A DNA stretch of 64,000 bases from Gammaproteobacteria bacterium (GTDB taxonomy: Bacteria > Pseudomonadota > Gammaproteobacteria > Steroidobacterales > Steroidobacteraceae), in the NCBI GenBank assembly GCA_025355165.1, contig JANYAD010000030.1, forward strand, positions 23,854-87,853, read 5' to 3'. Shown piece after piece: positions 35,693 to 44,467 of this stretch (position 1 is its first letter; the number at the start of each line of letters is the position of its first letter). The notes under the pieces are model-generated. The model did not search any database. It saw only the letters and a list, made by a program, of their open reading frames with translations, and was not told where the DNA came from. The position numbers were made by a program, and so were the translations under genes.

Positions 35693-36336
35693 CGTTCAAG
35701 ACGTGGTTGCTTTTCCTGGTAATGGAGACCGCATTGTCTCTGTCCCCGGGACCGGCCGTGTTTTACGTCGTCTCGCAAGGCGCACGGGGCGGATTGCGTC
35801 GCACCCTGCCGGCGGCGGCGGGAATTCTTACCGCCAACGCAGCGTACTTCGCGCTATCGGCCACCAGCCTAGGAGCGCTCATTGCGGCGAGCGCGAGGTT
35901 CTTCGTCATCGCCAAATGGGTCGGGGCCGCCTACCTTATTGTTTTGGGCGTAAAGGCGCTGCTCGCTGCGAACTCCATGCATGCTGTTGCGCTCGAAAAG
36001 GAGCAGGCGCAAAAGCAGCGCCGTCTGGGCGTGTATGTGGGGGCCCTTACCTTGCAATTCGCGAATCCCAAGGCGCTGCTGTTTTTTCTGGCGTTACTGC
36101 CGCAATTCATCAACCTCGCAGCACCGGTGGTACCGCAGATGTTGATCTTGGCAGCGACATCTATGGTCCCGGAATTTTTTATCTTGGCAGGGTACGGGTG
36201 GCTGGCGCATCGCGCGCTGCGCGCAACGGTTCGATTCGGCATGCCGGGCAACATGAATCGTTGGCTTGCGCGGGTGGAGGGCGTCGGGCTATTGGGCTGT
36301 GCGACTCTGGTTTTGAATTTTAATCGCGGCAACTAG
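35689..36336 (+). CDS. LysE/RhtB family exporter
   Basis: A 215-aa inner-membrane amino-acid/small-molecule exporter. Typical features: SLSPGPAVFYVVSQGARGG near residue 17 (the GPN/GPA motif), about six hydrophobic helices, and FANPKALLFFLALLPQFI (about 123-140), which is the family hallmark. It overlaps the hydrolase gene by 4 bp and precedes the S9 peptidase by 29 bp. Substrate cannot be read from sequence. Confidence 0.9.
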   Translation: MTFKTWLLFLVMETALSLSPGPAVFYVVSQGARGGLRRTLPAAAGILTANAAYFALSATSLGALIAASARFFVIAKWVGAAYLIVLGVKALLAANSMHAVALEKEQAQKQRRLGVYVGALTLQFANPKALLFFLALLPQFINLAAPVVPQMLILAATSMVPEFFILAGYGWLAHRALRATVRFGMPGNMNRWLARVEGVGLLGCATLVLNFNRGN

Positions 36337-36365
36337 CCGTCTAAACATTCGATAAGGTGAAATGT

Positions 36366-38327
36366 ATGAGGCAAATCCTTGCGGTTGCGGTTGCGGTTGC
36401 GGTTGCGGTGCTATGCATCGGCGTCGGGCAAATGGCGACCGGGCAAAGCCCGTTGGCGGATCGACTCGTGCATCGATACCTCAGTGTTGAGATTTCGCCG
36501 GACGCACAGCTGGTCGCGTCCGTCGAAGGTGATTCTTCCAACAGCGGCGGTACCCCGACCGTCCGAGATCTTGTGATCCGGCAGGCGCGATCCGGCGCGG
36601 CGATCACCGTCAGCATGCCTTGCGGCCGTGTGCCGGAGTGCTGGCCCGACTCGCCCACGTGGAGCCCGGACGGCAAGCACCTTGCCTTTACCTTGCGTAC
36701 GCCCGGCACTCATGCACGCTCTGTGTATGCGGTATCTTCCGATGGCACTTCGCTGACCAAGCTCCTTGTTTTCAGCGGCACGATTGACCATTTACGATCA
36801 CTGCCGGATGGTCGATTGGCCATGCTCGCCATTCAAAACGCCACCAAGGAGGTCGGAGCGACCCAAGCAGGCGCGCCCGTCGCGGGGGACTTGAACATGC
36901 CGCCGCCGGAGCAGCGAATCGCAATCCTTGACAACGGCGATTTGCGCTTCATATCGCCCCCGAATTTGTTCGTCTATGAATATGACTGGCGAGGCAAGGA
37001 CAAGGGTTTTGTGGGAACTGCGGCTCCCGGGGACGGCGATAACAACTGGTGGACGGCGAAGTTGTACACCTTTGCCGAAAGGGGCGGAGAGGCGCGGGTC
37101 ATCTACGCGCCCGCCGACGAGAGGCAACAGCTGGCGATGCCTAAAGTATCGCGCGATGGAACTCGGGTCGCTTTCATTGCCGGAATTATGAGCGACTTTG
37201 GCTCGACTGGCGGGGACGTGTACACGCTACCGCTCGGTGGCGGTACCGCGACCAATATGACTCCCGACATTCACGCTTCGGCTACCGCCGTTTCATGGGG
37301 GTGCGAGGGGCAGCTACAGGCGGAGTTACTCGCAGGCGACAAAATTCAATTTGCGCAATTGAGCGCCTCCGGTGCGAAGCCTCGCATCCTCTGGAGCGGC
37401 GAGGAATCCTGGGGCGATCGTGACGCTGGAATCTCCACCGCATGCCCCTCAGGAATCACTGCTGATGGGCACGAATCCTTCACCGAGGCACCCGAGATCG
37501 AAATCGGACCCATAGGCCATTGGCGCAAGCTGACATCGGCGAACGCGGGATTGAGCTTGCCGGCACGCGTGCAGAGCGTGTGGTGGAAGAGCGATGGGTT
37601 TGATGTGCAGGGCTGGCTGGTGGTGCCGGCGCATGCCGAGGGGAAGCTGCCGATGATTACTGTGGTGCATGGCGGCCCCGCGTCGGCGGCCACCCCAAGC
37701 TTCATCGGGCCGGGCATCTCTCGCACCTTGCTTGGGCACGGCTATGCGCTATTTTGGCCAAACCCGCGCGGCAGCTACGGCCAAGGCGAGCGGTTCACGC
37801 TGGCGAACGTTCGCGATTTCGGCCATGGGGATTTGCGCGACATTCTCGCCGGCATCGATGCGGCCGCAAAGGTTGCGCCCATCGATCCGGTGCGCCTCGG
37901 CCTGACCGGCGGAAGCTACGGCGGCTTCATGACCATGTGGGCGGTGACTCAAACCAATCGCTTCAAAGCCGCGGTCGCGGCTGCCGGAATCAGCGACTGG
38001 CTGTCGTACTACGGCGAGAATGGCATCGATGCCTGGATGATCCCGTACTTCGGCAAGTCCGCATACGATGATCCTGCGGTGTATGCGGCCTCATCGGCCA
38101 TCAACTATATTCACAATGTGAAGACACCAACCTTCGCCTATGTGGGAGAGCTGGATATCGAGTGCCCGGCACCGCAAACCCAGGAATTCTGGCACGCGAT
38201 GAAAGCCATGAATGTGCCGACCTCAATGATGGTCTACCCGGGCGAGGGACACGGACTGCGCGAACCGGAGCATCTTGCCGACGCCGAACAACGAACGCTG
38301 GCTTGGTTCGACCGGTATCTGAAGTAG
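36366..38327 (+). CDS. Secreted S9-family prolyl oligopeptidase/dipeptidyl peptidase
   Basis: A 653-aa serine peptidase. The signal peptide hydrophobic core is a VA repeat encoded by a hexanucleotide array. The N-terminal half is a beta-propeller (LRSLPDGRLAMLAIQNA; WSPDGKHLAFTLRT). The C-terminal alpha/beta hydrolase has nucleophile Ser517 in GGSYGGFMT, Asp in GELDIECPAPQTQEF and His629 in GEGHGLREPEH, a complete triad. ATG 36366 is preferred over GTG 36357 (AAGGTG spaced upstream). Probably periplasmic peptide degradation. It ends 14 bp before the fliK sigma54 promoter. Confidence 0.92.
   Translation: MRQILAVAVAVAVAVLCIGVGQMATGQSPLADRLVHRYLSVEISPDAQLVASVEGDSSNSGGTPTVRDLVIRQARSGAAITVSMPCGRVPECWPDSPTWSPDGKHLAFTLRTPGTHARSVYAVSSDGTSLTKLLVFSGTIDHLRSLPDGRLAMLAIQNATKEVGATQAGAPVAGDLNMPPPEQRIAILDNGDLRFISPPNLFVYEYDWRGKDKGFVGTAAPGDGDNNWWTAKLYTFAERGGEARVIYAPADERQQLAMPKVSRDGTRVAFIAGIMSDFGSTGGDVYTLPLGGGTATNMTPDIHASATAVSWGCEGQLQAELLAGDKIQFAQLSASGAKPRILWSGEESWGDRDAGISTACPSGITADGHESFTEAPEIEIGPIGHWRKLTSANAGLSLPARVQSVWWKSDGFDVQGWLVVPAHAEGKLPMITVVHGGPASAATPSFIGPGISRTLLGHGYALFWPNPRGSYGQGERFTLANVRDFGHGDLRDILAGIDAAAKVAPIDPVRLGLTGGSYGGFMTMWAVTQTNRFKAAVAAAGISDWLSYYGENGIDAWMIPYFGKSAYDDPAVYAASSAINYIHNVKTPTFAYVGELDIECPAPQTQEFWHAMKAMNVPTSMMVYPGEGHGLREPEHLADAEQRTLAWFDRYLK
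36379..36408 (+). repeat. Tandem hexanucleotide array (TTGCGG)5
   Basis: Five perfect copies of TTGCGG within the signal-peptide coding region of the S9 peptidase, encoding alternating Ala-Val. The unit is a multiple of three, so copy-number change alters signal length, not frame. Confidence 0.9.
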
Positions 38328-38340
38328 GGATGGATACCAT

Positions 38341-38356
38341 TGGCACGTGGCTTGCA
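38341..38356 (+). promoter_or_regulatory. Sigma54 promoter of fliK
   Basis: TGGCACG, 4 nt (TGGC), TTGCA: a perfect match to the sigma54 consensus, just after the S9 peptidase stop. The -12 C is 13 nt before the first usable fliK ATG. Confidence 0.85.
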
Positions 38357-38367
38357 ATTTCTGGGTG

Positions 38368-39855
38368 ATGAATGCCATACCGCCAGTTTCCCAATCGCAG
38401 CGCAGCAATGGTGAGCTGAATTTCAATGTGTCAGAGCCTCCCCATATGCCGCTTCCCCCGGCTAGCGGTCAGGATTTTGCGGCCGCCTTGAACCAAGCTC
38501 ATGCTGAGCCTGCGCGCAAGAACATCATCAAAGACCAACATCGAAGCGAGCCCAGCGGCGGGCATTTGCCGCAGCTCGGCAATTCGACGCCGCCTGTTGC
38601 GCCGGCTGCAACCACAGGCGTAGCCGCTGCGCGCCATAGCCTAAATGACCGGGACGACCGGGCGGCGGTCGCGGTGGCCGCCACCCCGATAGGTACCCCC
38701 GCCGCATCAGCAGCCGGTGCGGGCGCACCCGCCCCCACGTCGGTCGGCGCGGCACCCCCAAGCAACGCTTGCACGCCAGAGAGCAATATTGCTGCGACTC
38801 AGCCTCCCCTGAAAGCGCTGGCAGCGGACGATCAGGCAATGCTGAGCGGCGTGCCCGTGCTCCAAAGTTCACCCCCAAAGCCTGTTCCCGTGCCGATCAC
38901 TTCGGCGCCTTCTGCCGCAGGTGCCCGCACACCCGCCATACCGGCCGCAGGTATCGGCCCCCGGCTTATCGCGGCAGCCATTGCAACTGCAGCCACCCCG
39001 GCCTCGGATTCCTCGAACGGCACGCTGAACGGCGCAGTGGCTCCCAACGCCGATAACGCGGCGCAAGCCGTGATGGCGGAAACCCACGCACAAGGCAGCA
39101 CTTTGCCGCTGACGAATTCGCCGGACCTCGCGGTTTCCGATGCGGGGACGGCGCTGGCGCGTGAGGTCGCACCGGCTCCCGGAGTGCCGATTGCACCGGG
39201 ATTCGCCGCCGGATCCCCAGATACTGTAGCGGGTCCAGCGTCCGCGGCAGCGGCGGCTGCAACGGCGGCATCTATCGGACAAGTGGTCGGTGCCGCCGGT
39301 AGTCAGGCCGGCGGTGACAAGCATTCCCGCGGTGGCGGCCCGGATTCTTTTCAGCCCGGCGCCTCGAGTGACGGCGCCGGCGCCGCGCAACTGCTGAGCT
39401 CCGCCAATCCGGGCGCTGCCGATGCATCGCCCACCCCTGCGTTCAAAGTGTCGGCCGGCGTTGACAGCGCCGAATTTGGGCAGGGCGTTGCTAACCACGT
39501 CGGCATCATGATGGACGGCAATTTGAGCAGCGCGAAATTGCAGGTCAATCCACCGGCCCTCGGACCCATCGAGGTGCGGATCGCGCTGCAGGCGGGACAT
39601 GCGCAAGTCTGGTTTACGAGCCACAGCGCGATCACCCGCGATGCGCTCGAGTCAAGCGCGCCAAAACTTCGTGAAATGCTGGGCGCGCAGGGTTTCGCAG
39701 AGGTGAGCGTCGACATTTCTCAGCGCTCTTTCCAGGAACGCTCGCCCCAGCCAAGAAGTTATGAGGGGCCGGCGGCAATTACGCCTGACTCCATCGCTGC
39801 GGTGGGCAGCGCATCGGCGCATACCGCAACCGGGTTGCTCGACGCCTATGCGTGA
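38368..39855 (+). CDS. fliK: FliK, hook-length control protein
   Basis: About 495 aa. The N-terminal 380 residues are Ala/Pro/Gly-rich and probably extended, as in the FliK ruler. The C-terminal Flg_hook domain is clear: SAKLQVNPPALGPIEVRIAL (residues about 390-409), then QVWFTSHSAITRDALESSAP and LREMLGAQGFAEVSVDIS. Start uncertain: the ATG at 38368 is almost at the predicted transcription start and has no Shine-Dalgarno. GTG 38428 and ATG 38446 are alternatives. The gene stands alone between two non-flagellar blocks and ends 6 bp from the convergent ketoreductase gene. Confidence 0.9.
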   Translation: MNAIPPVSQSQRSNGELNFNVSEPPHMPLPPASGQDFAAALNQAHAEPARKNIIKDQHRSEPSGGHLPQLGNSTPPVAPAATTGVAAARHSLNDRDDRAAVAVAATPIGTPAASAAGAGAPAPTSVGAAPPSNACTPESNIAATQPPLKALAADDQAMLSGVPVLQSSPPKPVPVPITSAPSAAGARTPAIPAAGIGPRLIAAAIATAATPASDSSNGTLNGAVAPNADNAAQAVMAETHAQGSTLPLTNSPDLAVSDAGTALAREVAPAPGVPIAPGFAAGSPDTVAGPASAAAAAATAASIGQVVGAAGSQAGGDKHSRGGGPDSFQPGASSDGAGAAQLLSSANPGAADASPTPAFKVSAGVDSAEFGQGVANHVGIMMDGNLSSAKLQVNPPALGPIEVRIALQAGHAQVWFTSHSAITRDALESSAPKLREMLGAQGFAEVSVDISQRSFQERSPQPRSYEGPAAITPDSIAAVGSASAHTATGLLDAYA

Positions 39856-39861
39856 AGCTGT

Positions 39862-40593
39862 TTAGATCATCCCGCCATTGATGGAAATAATTTGGCCCGT
39901 AATGTAGGCCGCCTGACGAGATGCGAGGAACGCCACTAGACTGGCGACCTCATCGGGGGAGCCGGGGCGCTTCATCGGCACCATGTTGCCGATGGCCGTC
40001 TGGTCAAAGGCGCACTTGGTCATCTCAGTTGAAATGATGCCGGGTGCAACCGCATTGACAGTGATTCCGCGGCTCGCCACTTCCAAGCTTAATGCTTTGG
40101 TAGCCGCGTTCAGCGCGCCCTTCGCCGCAGCGTAATTGACCTGTCCCCGGTTTCCGAGAAGCGCGGTCACTGACGAGATACTGATTACGCGGCCCCACCG
40201 CGTTCGGATCATGGGCAGCATGAGCGGTTGCGTAACGTTGTAGAAGCCGTTGATCGAGACATCAATGACCCGATGCCATTGCTGTGGGCTCATTCCAGGA
40301 AAAACTGCATCGTCGTGAATCCCGGCATTGTTGACCAACACCTGAATCGCCCCTTCCTCGATGATTGTGTCCAGCGCGCTTCGCGTCGAGCCCGCATCGG
40401 TCAGGTCGAATTGTATGGCGCTTGCGCTGCCTCCGGCCGCGACGATACCCGCGACGACTGATTGAGCGGCTTCCATGCCGCGATGTGCATGCACGTAGAC
40501 GAAATGCCCTTGGGCACTCAAGGCGCGACATATGGCGCTGCCTATGCCGCCACTTCCGCCGGTGACCAAGGCGCGCGTAGGGGGTTCGATCAT
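39862..40593 (-). CDS. 3-oxoacyl-ACP reductase (FabG-like, APE ketoreductase)
   Basis: A 243-aa short-chain dehydrogenase reducing the beta-keto intermediate on the ACP. NAD(P)-binding TGGSGGIGSA is at residues 11-20, LVNNAGIHDD follows, and the catalytic Ser and YxxxK are in SISSVTALLGNRGQVNYAAA and K. Last gene of the operon, coupled to the dehydratase by 4-bp overlap and convergent with fliK (6 bp gap). In APE clusters the homologue is called ApeQ. Confidence 0.92.
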   Translation of the reverse strand: MIEPPTRALVTGGSGGIGSAICRALSAQGHFVYVHAHRGMEAAQSVVAGIVAAGGSASAIQFDLTDAGSTRSALDTIIEEGAIQVLVNNAGIHDDAVFPGMSPQQWHRVIDVSINGFYNVTQPLMLPMIRTRWGRVISISSVTALLGNRGQVNYAAAKGALNAATKALSLEVASRGITVNAVAPGIISTEMTKCAFDQTAIGNMVPMKRPGSPDEVASLVAFLASRQAAYITGQIISINGGMI

Positions 40594-41030
40594 GATCTTG
40601 ACCTTCTCGCGGCATCGAGCACCACCGTGGCGCGGCCGCTGAGCAATGTTCTCCCTGGATCGCTTAATTCGAACTCATATAACGCCGCGAGATCATCGCC
40701 GGCAAGATGGGTGACCTCGCATATCAAGTCAGACTCGATATCATCCAAACGCAAGACGAACAGGCGCATATCGCGCACGCCCGCCAAGAGGCCGCCCTGC
40801 GAGAGGCCTGCGCCGCTCAAAGCACCATGCAGGGCCATGGCTTGCGCGGCGTATTCCACTCCGCAGGCAATACCTAAACGTTGGTGCGAACGCAGCGGAT
40901 TGTCGGGCGCGCGATGCGTACTTGTGCGGCAACGGACGCCCTTCGCATTCCATTCGATCACTTCATCCAAGAGGCACATGCGGCCGCGATGAGGGATGCG
41001 CGCCTCGATCCATTCGCGATTCAGGAGCAT
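40590..41030 (-). CDS. Hotdog-fold 3-hydroxyacyl-ACP dehydratase (ApeP-like)
   Basis: A 146-aa FabZ/FabA-superfamily dehydratase. The N-terminal IPHRGRMCLLDEVIEWN resembles the IPHRPPFLLLD start of FabZ. GIACGVEYAAQAMALHGAL covers the central helix with a Glu, and the protein ends in beta strands. Position between ketosynthases and ketoreductase matches the ApeP slot; the second dehydratase is at 48368. Overlaps both neighbours. Confidence 0.85.
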   Translation of the reverse strand: MLLNREWIEARIPHRGRMCLLDEVIEWNAKGVRCRTSTHRAPDNPLRSHQRLGIACGVEYAAQAMALHGALSGAGLSQGGLLAGVRDMRLFVLRLDDIESDLICEVTHLAGDDLAALYEFELSDPGRTLLSGRATVVLDAARRSRS

Positions 41031-41818
41031 GGCTGCACTTGCACGGATGCGCGCGACACATCAAGGTAATCGAGAACCGCATACCCCGAGGAACCCGTTG
41101 CGAGCAAGCGAAGCAGCGGCAAGGATCGCGCCGCAGGAATCGCAGTCCTCAAGGCTTCTAGGCCTTTATCCGGTATGAGGTCTGCATTCTCGTCGGTGAG
41201 GACGAGATCAATCCTCGCCAGCGAAGTTCGACCCCTTTCGGGCGTCAGAACCATCGCGACGCCAAACGCATCCGGTATGGGACGTTTGGCGTGCAGCGGC
41301 GGCGGATATTCCGTGTCATACGCGACCAGCAACACGGCCTGTTGATCGACCGCAGTTTGAGCGAGTGCGTCCAGCAAGCCCGCGACGAAGCTGGCGTCGA
41401 AGGCGCATAGGACATTCGCCTCGGCCATGGAGCCGGTGGAAATGCTCCAATAGCCCGCTGCCACGTTGTGCACGGAATTCGAAAATCGCGTCGGCGAGAC
41501 CTCGCGGGAAGACAGCGCCAAAGCTTGGCAGATTTCGTGGCAGATATGGCCGTCGCTCCCCGAGGAGCAGAATACGCTCGGTATGTGCGCGGCGTCCGCT
41601 TCGGCATTGGCGGCGGCTTCATGCGCAATGGCCAACGCCAACTTCACGACGCGTCCGGTCCGCCGTCGTTCCGCGGCCGGCAGCGTTACGGGGCTGGGCA
41701 ATTGGGTGGGCGCAGATTGGTATGGCTGCCGGCCGGCCAGTACCGACGCGGCCTGTGGCCAGTTGTCAAATCCCGGACCGAGGATGCCGATCCCGCCTAT
41801 GTATGCGGACAATCTCAT
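41021..41818 (-). CDS. Beta-ketoacyl synthase-like chain length factor
   Basis: About 265 aa from the ATG at 41818 (MRLSAYIGGIGILGPGFDNW). It has only the N-terminal half of a thiolase-fold ketosynthase. Where active synthases carry Cys the sequence has SSGSDGHICHEI, and the invariant His-His region is absent, so it is probably non-catalytic. This matches the short partner ketosynthase (chain-length-factor type) of aryl polyene systems, which pairs with the full synthase encoded just upstream. It overlaps that synthase gene by 4 bp. Confidence 0.85.
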   Translation of the reverse strand: MRLSAYIGGIGILGPGFDNWPQAASVLAGRQPYQSAPTQLPSPVTLPAAERRRTGRVVKLALAIAHEAAANAEADAAHIPSVFCSSGSDGHICHEICQALALSSREVSPTRFSNSVHNVAAGYWSISTGSMAEANVLCAFDASFVAGLLDALAQTAVDQQAVLLVAYDTEYPPPLHAKRPIPDAFGVAMVLTPERGRTSLARIDLVLTDENADLIPDKGLEALRTAIPAARSLPLLRLLATGSSGYAVLDYLDVSRASVQVQPCS

Positions 41819-43017
41819 CCGGCGCGGCCGAATATCAAGCTGCAATTCGTGCCGCCGAATCCGAAGGAATTGCTGAGAACGCGCCTCAGGGGTACTCGAC
41901 GATTGTCTCGAATGTAATGGGCCATCAGACTCGGGTCGATCCGAGTGCTCGGTACGCCCCCCGGCATCAAACCGTTCTGCACCGCGAGTGCACTGATCAC
42001 CGCCTCCAACGCGCCCGCTGCGCCCAAGGTATGGCCTGTTGCCCCTTTGGTGGAACTGCAGGGCGTGGTCGGTCCGAACAGGCTGGTCACTGCCTGACTT
42101 TCCGACCGGTCATTGCTGGGTGTCCCCGTACCGTGCAAGTTTATATAGTCGATGTCACCAGGCTCCATCGAGCCTGAGTTCAAGGCCGCTTGCATGGCGC
42201 GTTTCGCACCTAGCCCTTCCGGGTGCGGAGCAGACATGTGGTAGGCGTCACTGGATTCACCCACGCCCAAAAGTAGCACGGAGTCGCCATCGAGGTTTTC
42301 CGTCACCCGTTCCAGCACGGCGAACGCGGCGGCTTCACCGACCGAAATGCCGTCGCGCGCAGCATCGAAGGGTCGGCACGGGGAGGGCGAAGAGAGCTGT
42401 AGCGAATGAAATCCATATAGGGTGGTGAGACACAGCGAGTCGGTACCGCCCACCAAAGCTGCATCGATGACACCTGCTTCGATCATGCGGCGGGCCGCGC
42501 CGAATACTTTGGCGCTGGATGCGCATGCCGACGACACCGCTACCGCCGGCCCCTCCAAGCCGCAGCGCCGCCGTAAGTAGTCGGCGACGGAAAACGAGTT
42601 ATGCGTGGTGCCATATTCGAAACTTGCCGGCAGCGCGCCGCTGACCGGATCGCGCGCCCGGTAAGCGAGCTCGGTTTGCAAGATGCCTGCCGTGCTAGTG
42701 CCGATAAACACACCGACACGACGCCGGCCCCAGCGTGCGGCGGCGCGTTGCACAGTTTCGAAGAAACCATCCTGCTGCAACGCGAGCTCGGCCAACCGGT
42801 TGTTGCGACAATTGAATATCTGCAATGCCTTTGGCAGCCGCTGAGAATCGACCCCCGGCACTTCGCCGATGTGAGTGTCTAGATCCACGCTCTCGAAGGT
42901 GCAGCGCGTCAGTCCGCTGCGTTGCTCGACGAGACTCTGCAATGTGGGCGCGATTCCTCGGCCGATGCAACTGGTCGCCGTAAATTCCGCCAGCAGCAGC
43001 GGCCGCATAGTTCTCAT
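41815..43017 (-). CDS. Beta-ketoacyl-ACP synthase (FabF-like, APE elongation)
   Basis: A 400-aa condensing enzyme. Catalytic Cys165 lies in AVSSACASSAKVFGAARRM; the two histidines are in INLHGTGTPSNDRSES and KGATGHTLGAAGALEAV, and the C-terminus NSFGFGGTNCSLIFG is typical of FabF. It should perform iterative malonyl condensations building the polyene, with the chain-length-factor-like partner downstream. Translationally coupled on both sides. Confidence 0.92.
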   Translation of the reverse strand: MRTMRPLLLAEFTATSCIGRGIAPTLQSLVEQRSGLTRCTFESVDLDTHIGEVPGVDSQRLPKALQIFNCRNNRLAELALQQDGFFETVQRAAARWGRRRVGVFIGTSTAGILQTELAYRARDPVSGALPASFEYGTTHNSFSVADYLRRRCGLEGPAVAVSSACASSAKVFGAARRMIEAGVIDAALVGGTDSLCLTTLYGFHSLQLSSPSPCRPFDAARDGISVGEAAAFAVLERVTENLDGDSVLLLGVGESSDAYHMSAPHPEGLGAKRAMQAALNSGSMEPGDIDYINLHGTGTPSNDRSESQAVTSLFGPTTPCSSTKGATGHTLGAAGALEAVISALAVQNGLMPGGVPSTRIDPSLMAHYIRDNRRVPLRRVLSNSFGFGGTNCSLIFGRAG

Positions 43018-43832
43018 GGCAATGCCGAGCGCAGCGTGACGGGACTCAATCCCTTAGCATTCATCGCCTCCAGCAAGCGCGGCAACACTTCCACGATCAC
43101 CGGTCTTCCTGCGCGGCTGCGCGCCGCATGGCCATCGTGCAACAACAGGATGTCTCCCGGGCGAAGCGGATTGGCCAAGCGGTTGAATACCGCATCAGGA
43201 TCGGAATTCACGGTGTCGAAGCCGCGGCGCGTCCAACTGGCAAGGCGCAATTTGAGCCGCACCAAGATCGGATCGAGAAAGGGATTGCGCAGACCGGCCG
43301 GTGCCCGAAAGAAAATGGGCATGCTCGCGGTGACGCGATGGATGCTCTCTTGCGCTCGAGAAATTTCGCCGCGCATCCCGCTCGGGCCGAGCAACGAAAA
43401 ATTATGCCGGTGCCGGTGACTGTGATTTTCTATCGTATGGCCGCGCCTGACAATTTCTTGCGCCAAATCCGGGTAACGGAGCACGCGCTCGCCCACGCAA
43501 AAGAAGGTTGCGCTTGCCCTATACCGCTCCAGTTGCGCCAAGACATCGGGCGTGACGCTGGGCTCGGGTCCATCATCGATGGTAAGCGCTACTCCCATCG
43601 CAGTCCTGCCGGTCGCAGGCAGCCGGGTCCAATTCGGGCCGAGCAGCTGGCTGCGCGGCCAAAGTCCAGCCGCGGCCAACGCAACATGGTTCGCAAGCAC
43701 CGCGCTGAGCGCCCATGGCCAGATATGCGGCCGCTCGATGAGCGAAGCGACCGCCCCTAAATGCAAAGCGCCGCTCCCATACAACAACGGCGAGGGCGTC
43801 CACACGCCGGATAAACTATCTTTTTGCTTCAT
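43014..43832 (-). CDS. NodB-type polysaccharide deacetylase-like protein
   Basis: About 272 aa from the ATG at 43832, which overlaps the stop of the upstream hydrolase. Two hydrophobic stretches (residues about 15-60) suggest membrane attachment, then a NodB domain: TIDDGPEPSVTP (motif 1), ENHSHRHRHNF (motif 2 with the metal His pair) and FRAPAGLRNP (motif 3), ending with DILLLHDGH. Metal-dependent N- or O-deacetylation of a glycan or glycolipid is expected. Its place inside the operon suggests it trims the sugar added by the cluster's glycosyltransferase; that is inference. Confidence 0.85.
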   Translation of the reverse strand: MKQKDSLSGVWTPSPLLYGSGALHLGAVASLIERPHIWPWALSAVLANHVALAAAGLWPRSQLLGPNWTRLPATGRTAMGVALTIDDGPEPSVTPDVLAQLERYRASATFFCVGERVLRYPDLAQEIVRRGHTIENHSHRHRHNFSLLGPSGMRGEISRAQESIHRVTASMPIFFRAPAGLRNPFLDPILVRLKLRLASWTRRGFDTVNSDPDAVFNRLANPLRPGDILLLHDGHAARSRAGRPVIVEVLPRLLEAMNAKGLSPVTLRSALP

Positions 43833-44467
43833 TTGAAACGCGAATCCAGAAAATTCTCCCACAGCTTCGACCAGGTGCGCCATTCATGTCCGCCTTCAAT
43901 GACATCGATCGCATCAGGTGGCAGCGCTTTTGCGAGCAAGCTATGCGCCGAGGAAAATCGATCATCGCGCCCATAACCCAAGAATATCGACGGCAAGAGC
44001 GCCCGTGTTTTGAGGTGGCGCCATAGTCGGCGCTCCGAGTCCGCTTCTGCAAGCTCGCCGGGCTCCCATGCCGCCAAGCCGCCGGCCGAAGCAATTTCCG
44101 CGATCAACATGCGATTCCCGAGATAGGGTGCCACCAGAAACAGGCCTGCCAACCCATCCGGATAAGAACTGGCATAGTGAAGCGCCAACGATCCGCCCAA
44201 CGAGATTCCTGCCAGCCAAACCGACGCGCCGGAGGCGAGTGCCGGCAATACGATGTCGAAACGCAGGCGCTGCAACGCTCCCCGGTCAGCCAGGTGCTGC
44301 ATTTCCAGATCGATGAACGTTAGGTCTAAGGGAGTGTAACGGTCAATGACGGCCTGCGCGAAGCCCGCCTGCAAGAAGTCGCGGGCGCATTGATAAGCTC
44401 CGGGCAGCCATATCATTTGCGTCGTTGCCGCGGCGCCGGCTTTGGCCGCGCTAAGCAGACTGCGCAT
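43829..44467 (-). CDS. Alpha/beta hydrolase of the APE operon
   Basis: About 212 aa from the ATG at 44467 (MRSLLSAAKAGAAATTQMIW); longer readings run into the exporter gene. Nucleophile elbow GISLGGSLALHYASSYPDGL, Asp in YGRDDRFSS and His in GGHEWRTW form a plausible triad. No signal peptide. Could be a thioesterase releasing or editing acyl chains; substrate unknown. Overlaps the MMPL gene by 17 bp and the deacetylase gene by 4 bp. Confidence 0.8.
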   Translation of the reverse strand: MRSLLSAAKAGAAATTQMIWLPGAYQCARDFLQAGFAQAVIDRYTPLDLTFIDLEMQHLADRGALQRLRFDIVLPALASGASVWLAGISLGGSLALHYASSYPDGLAGLFLVAPYLGNRMLIAEIASAGGLAAWEPGELAEADSERRLWRHLKTRALLPSIFLGYGRDDRFSSAHSLLAKALPPDAIDVIEGGHEWRTWSKLWENFLDSRFK

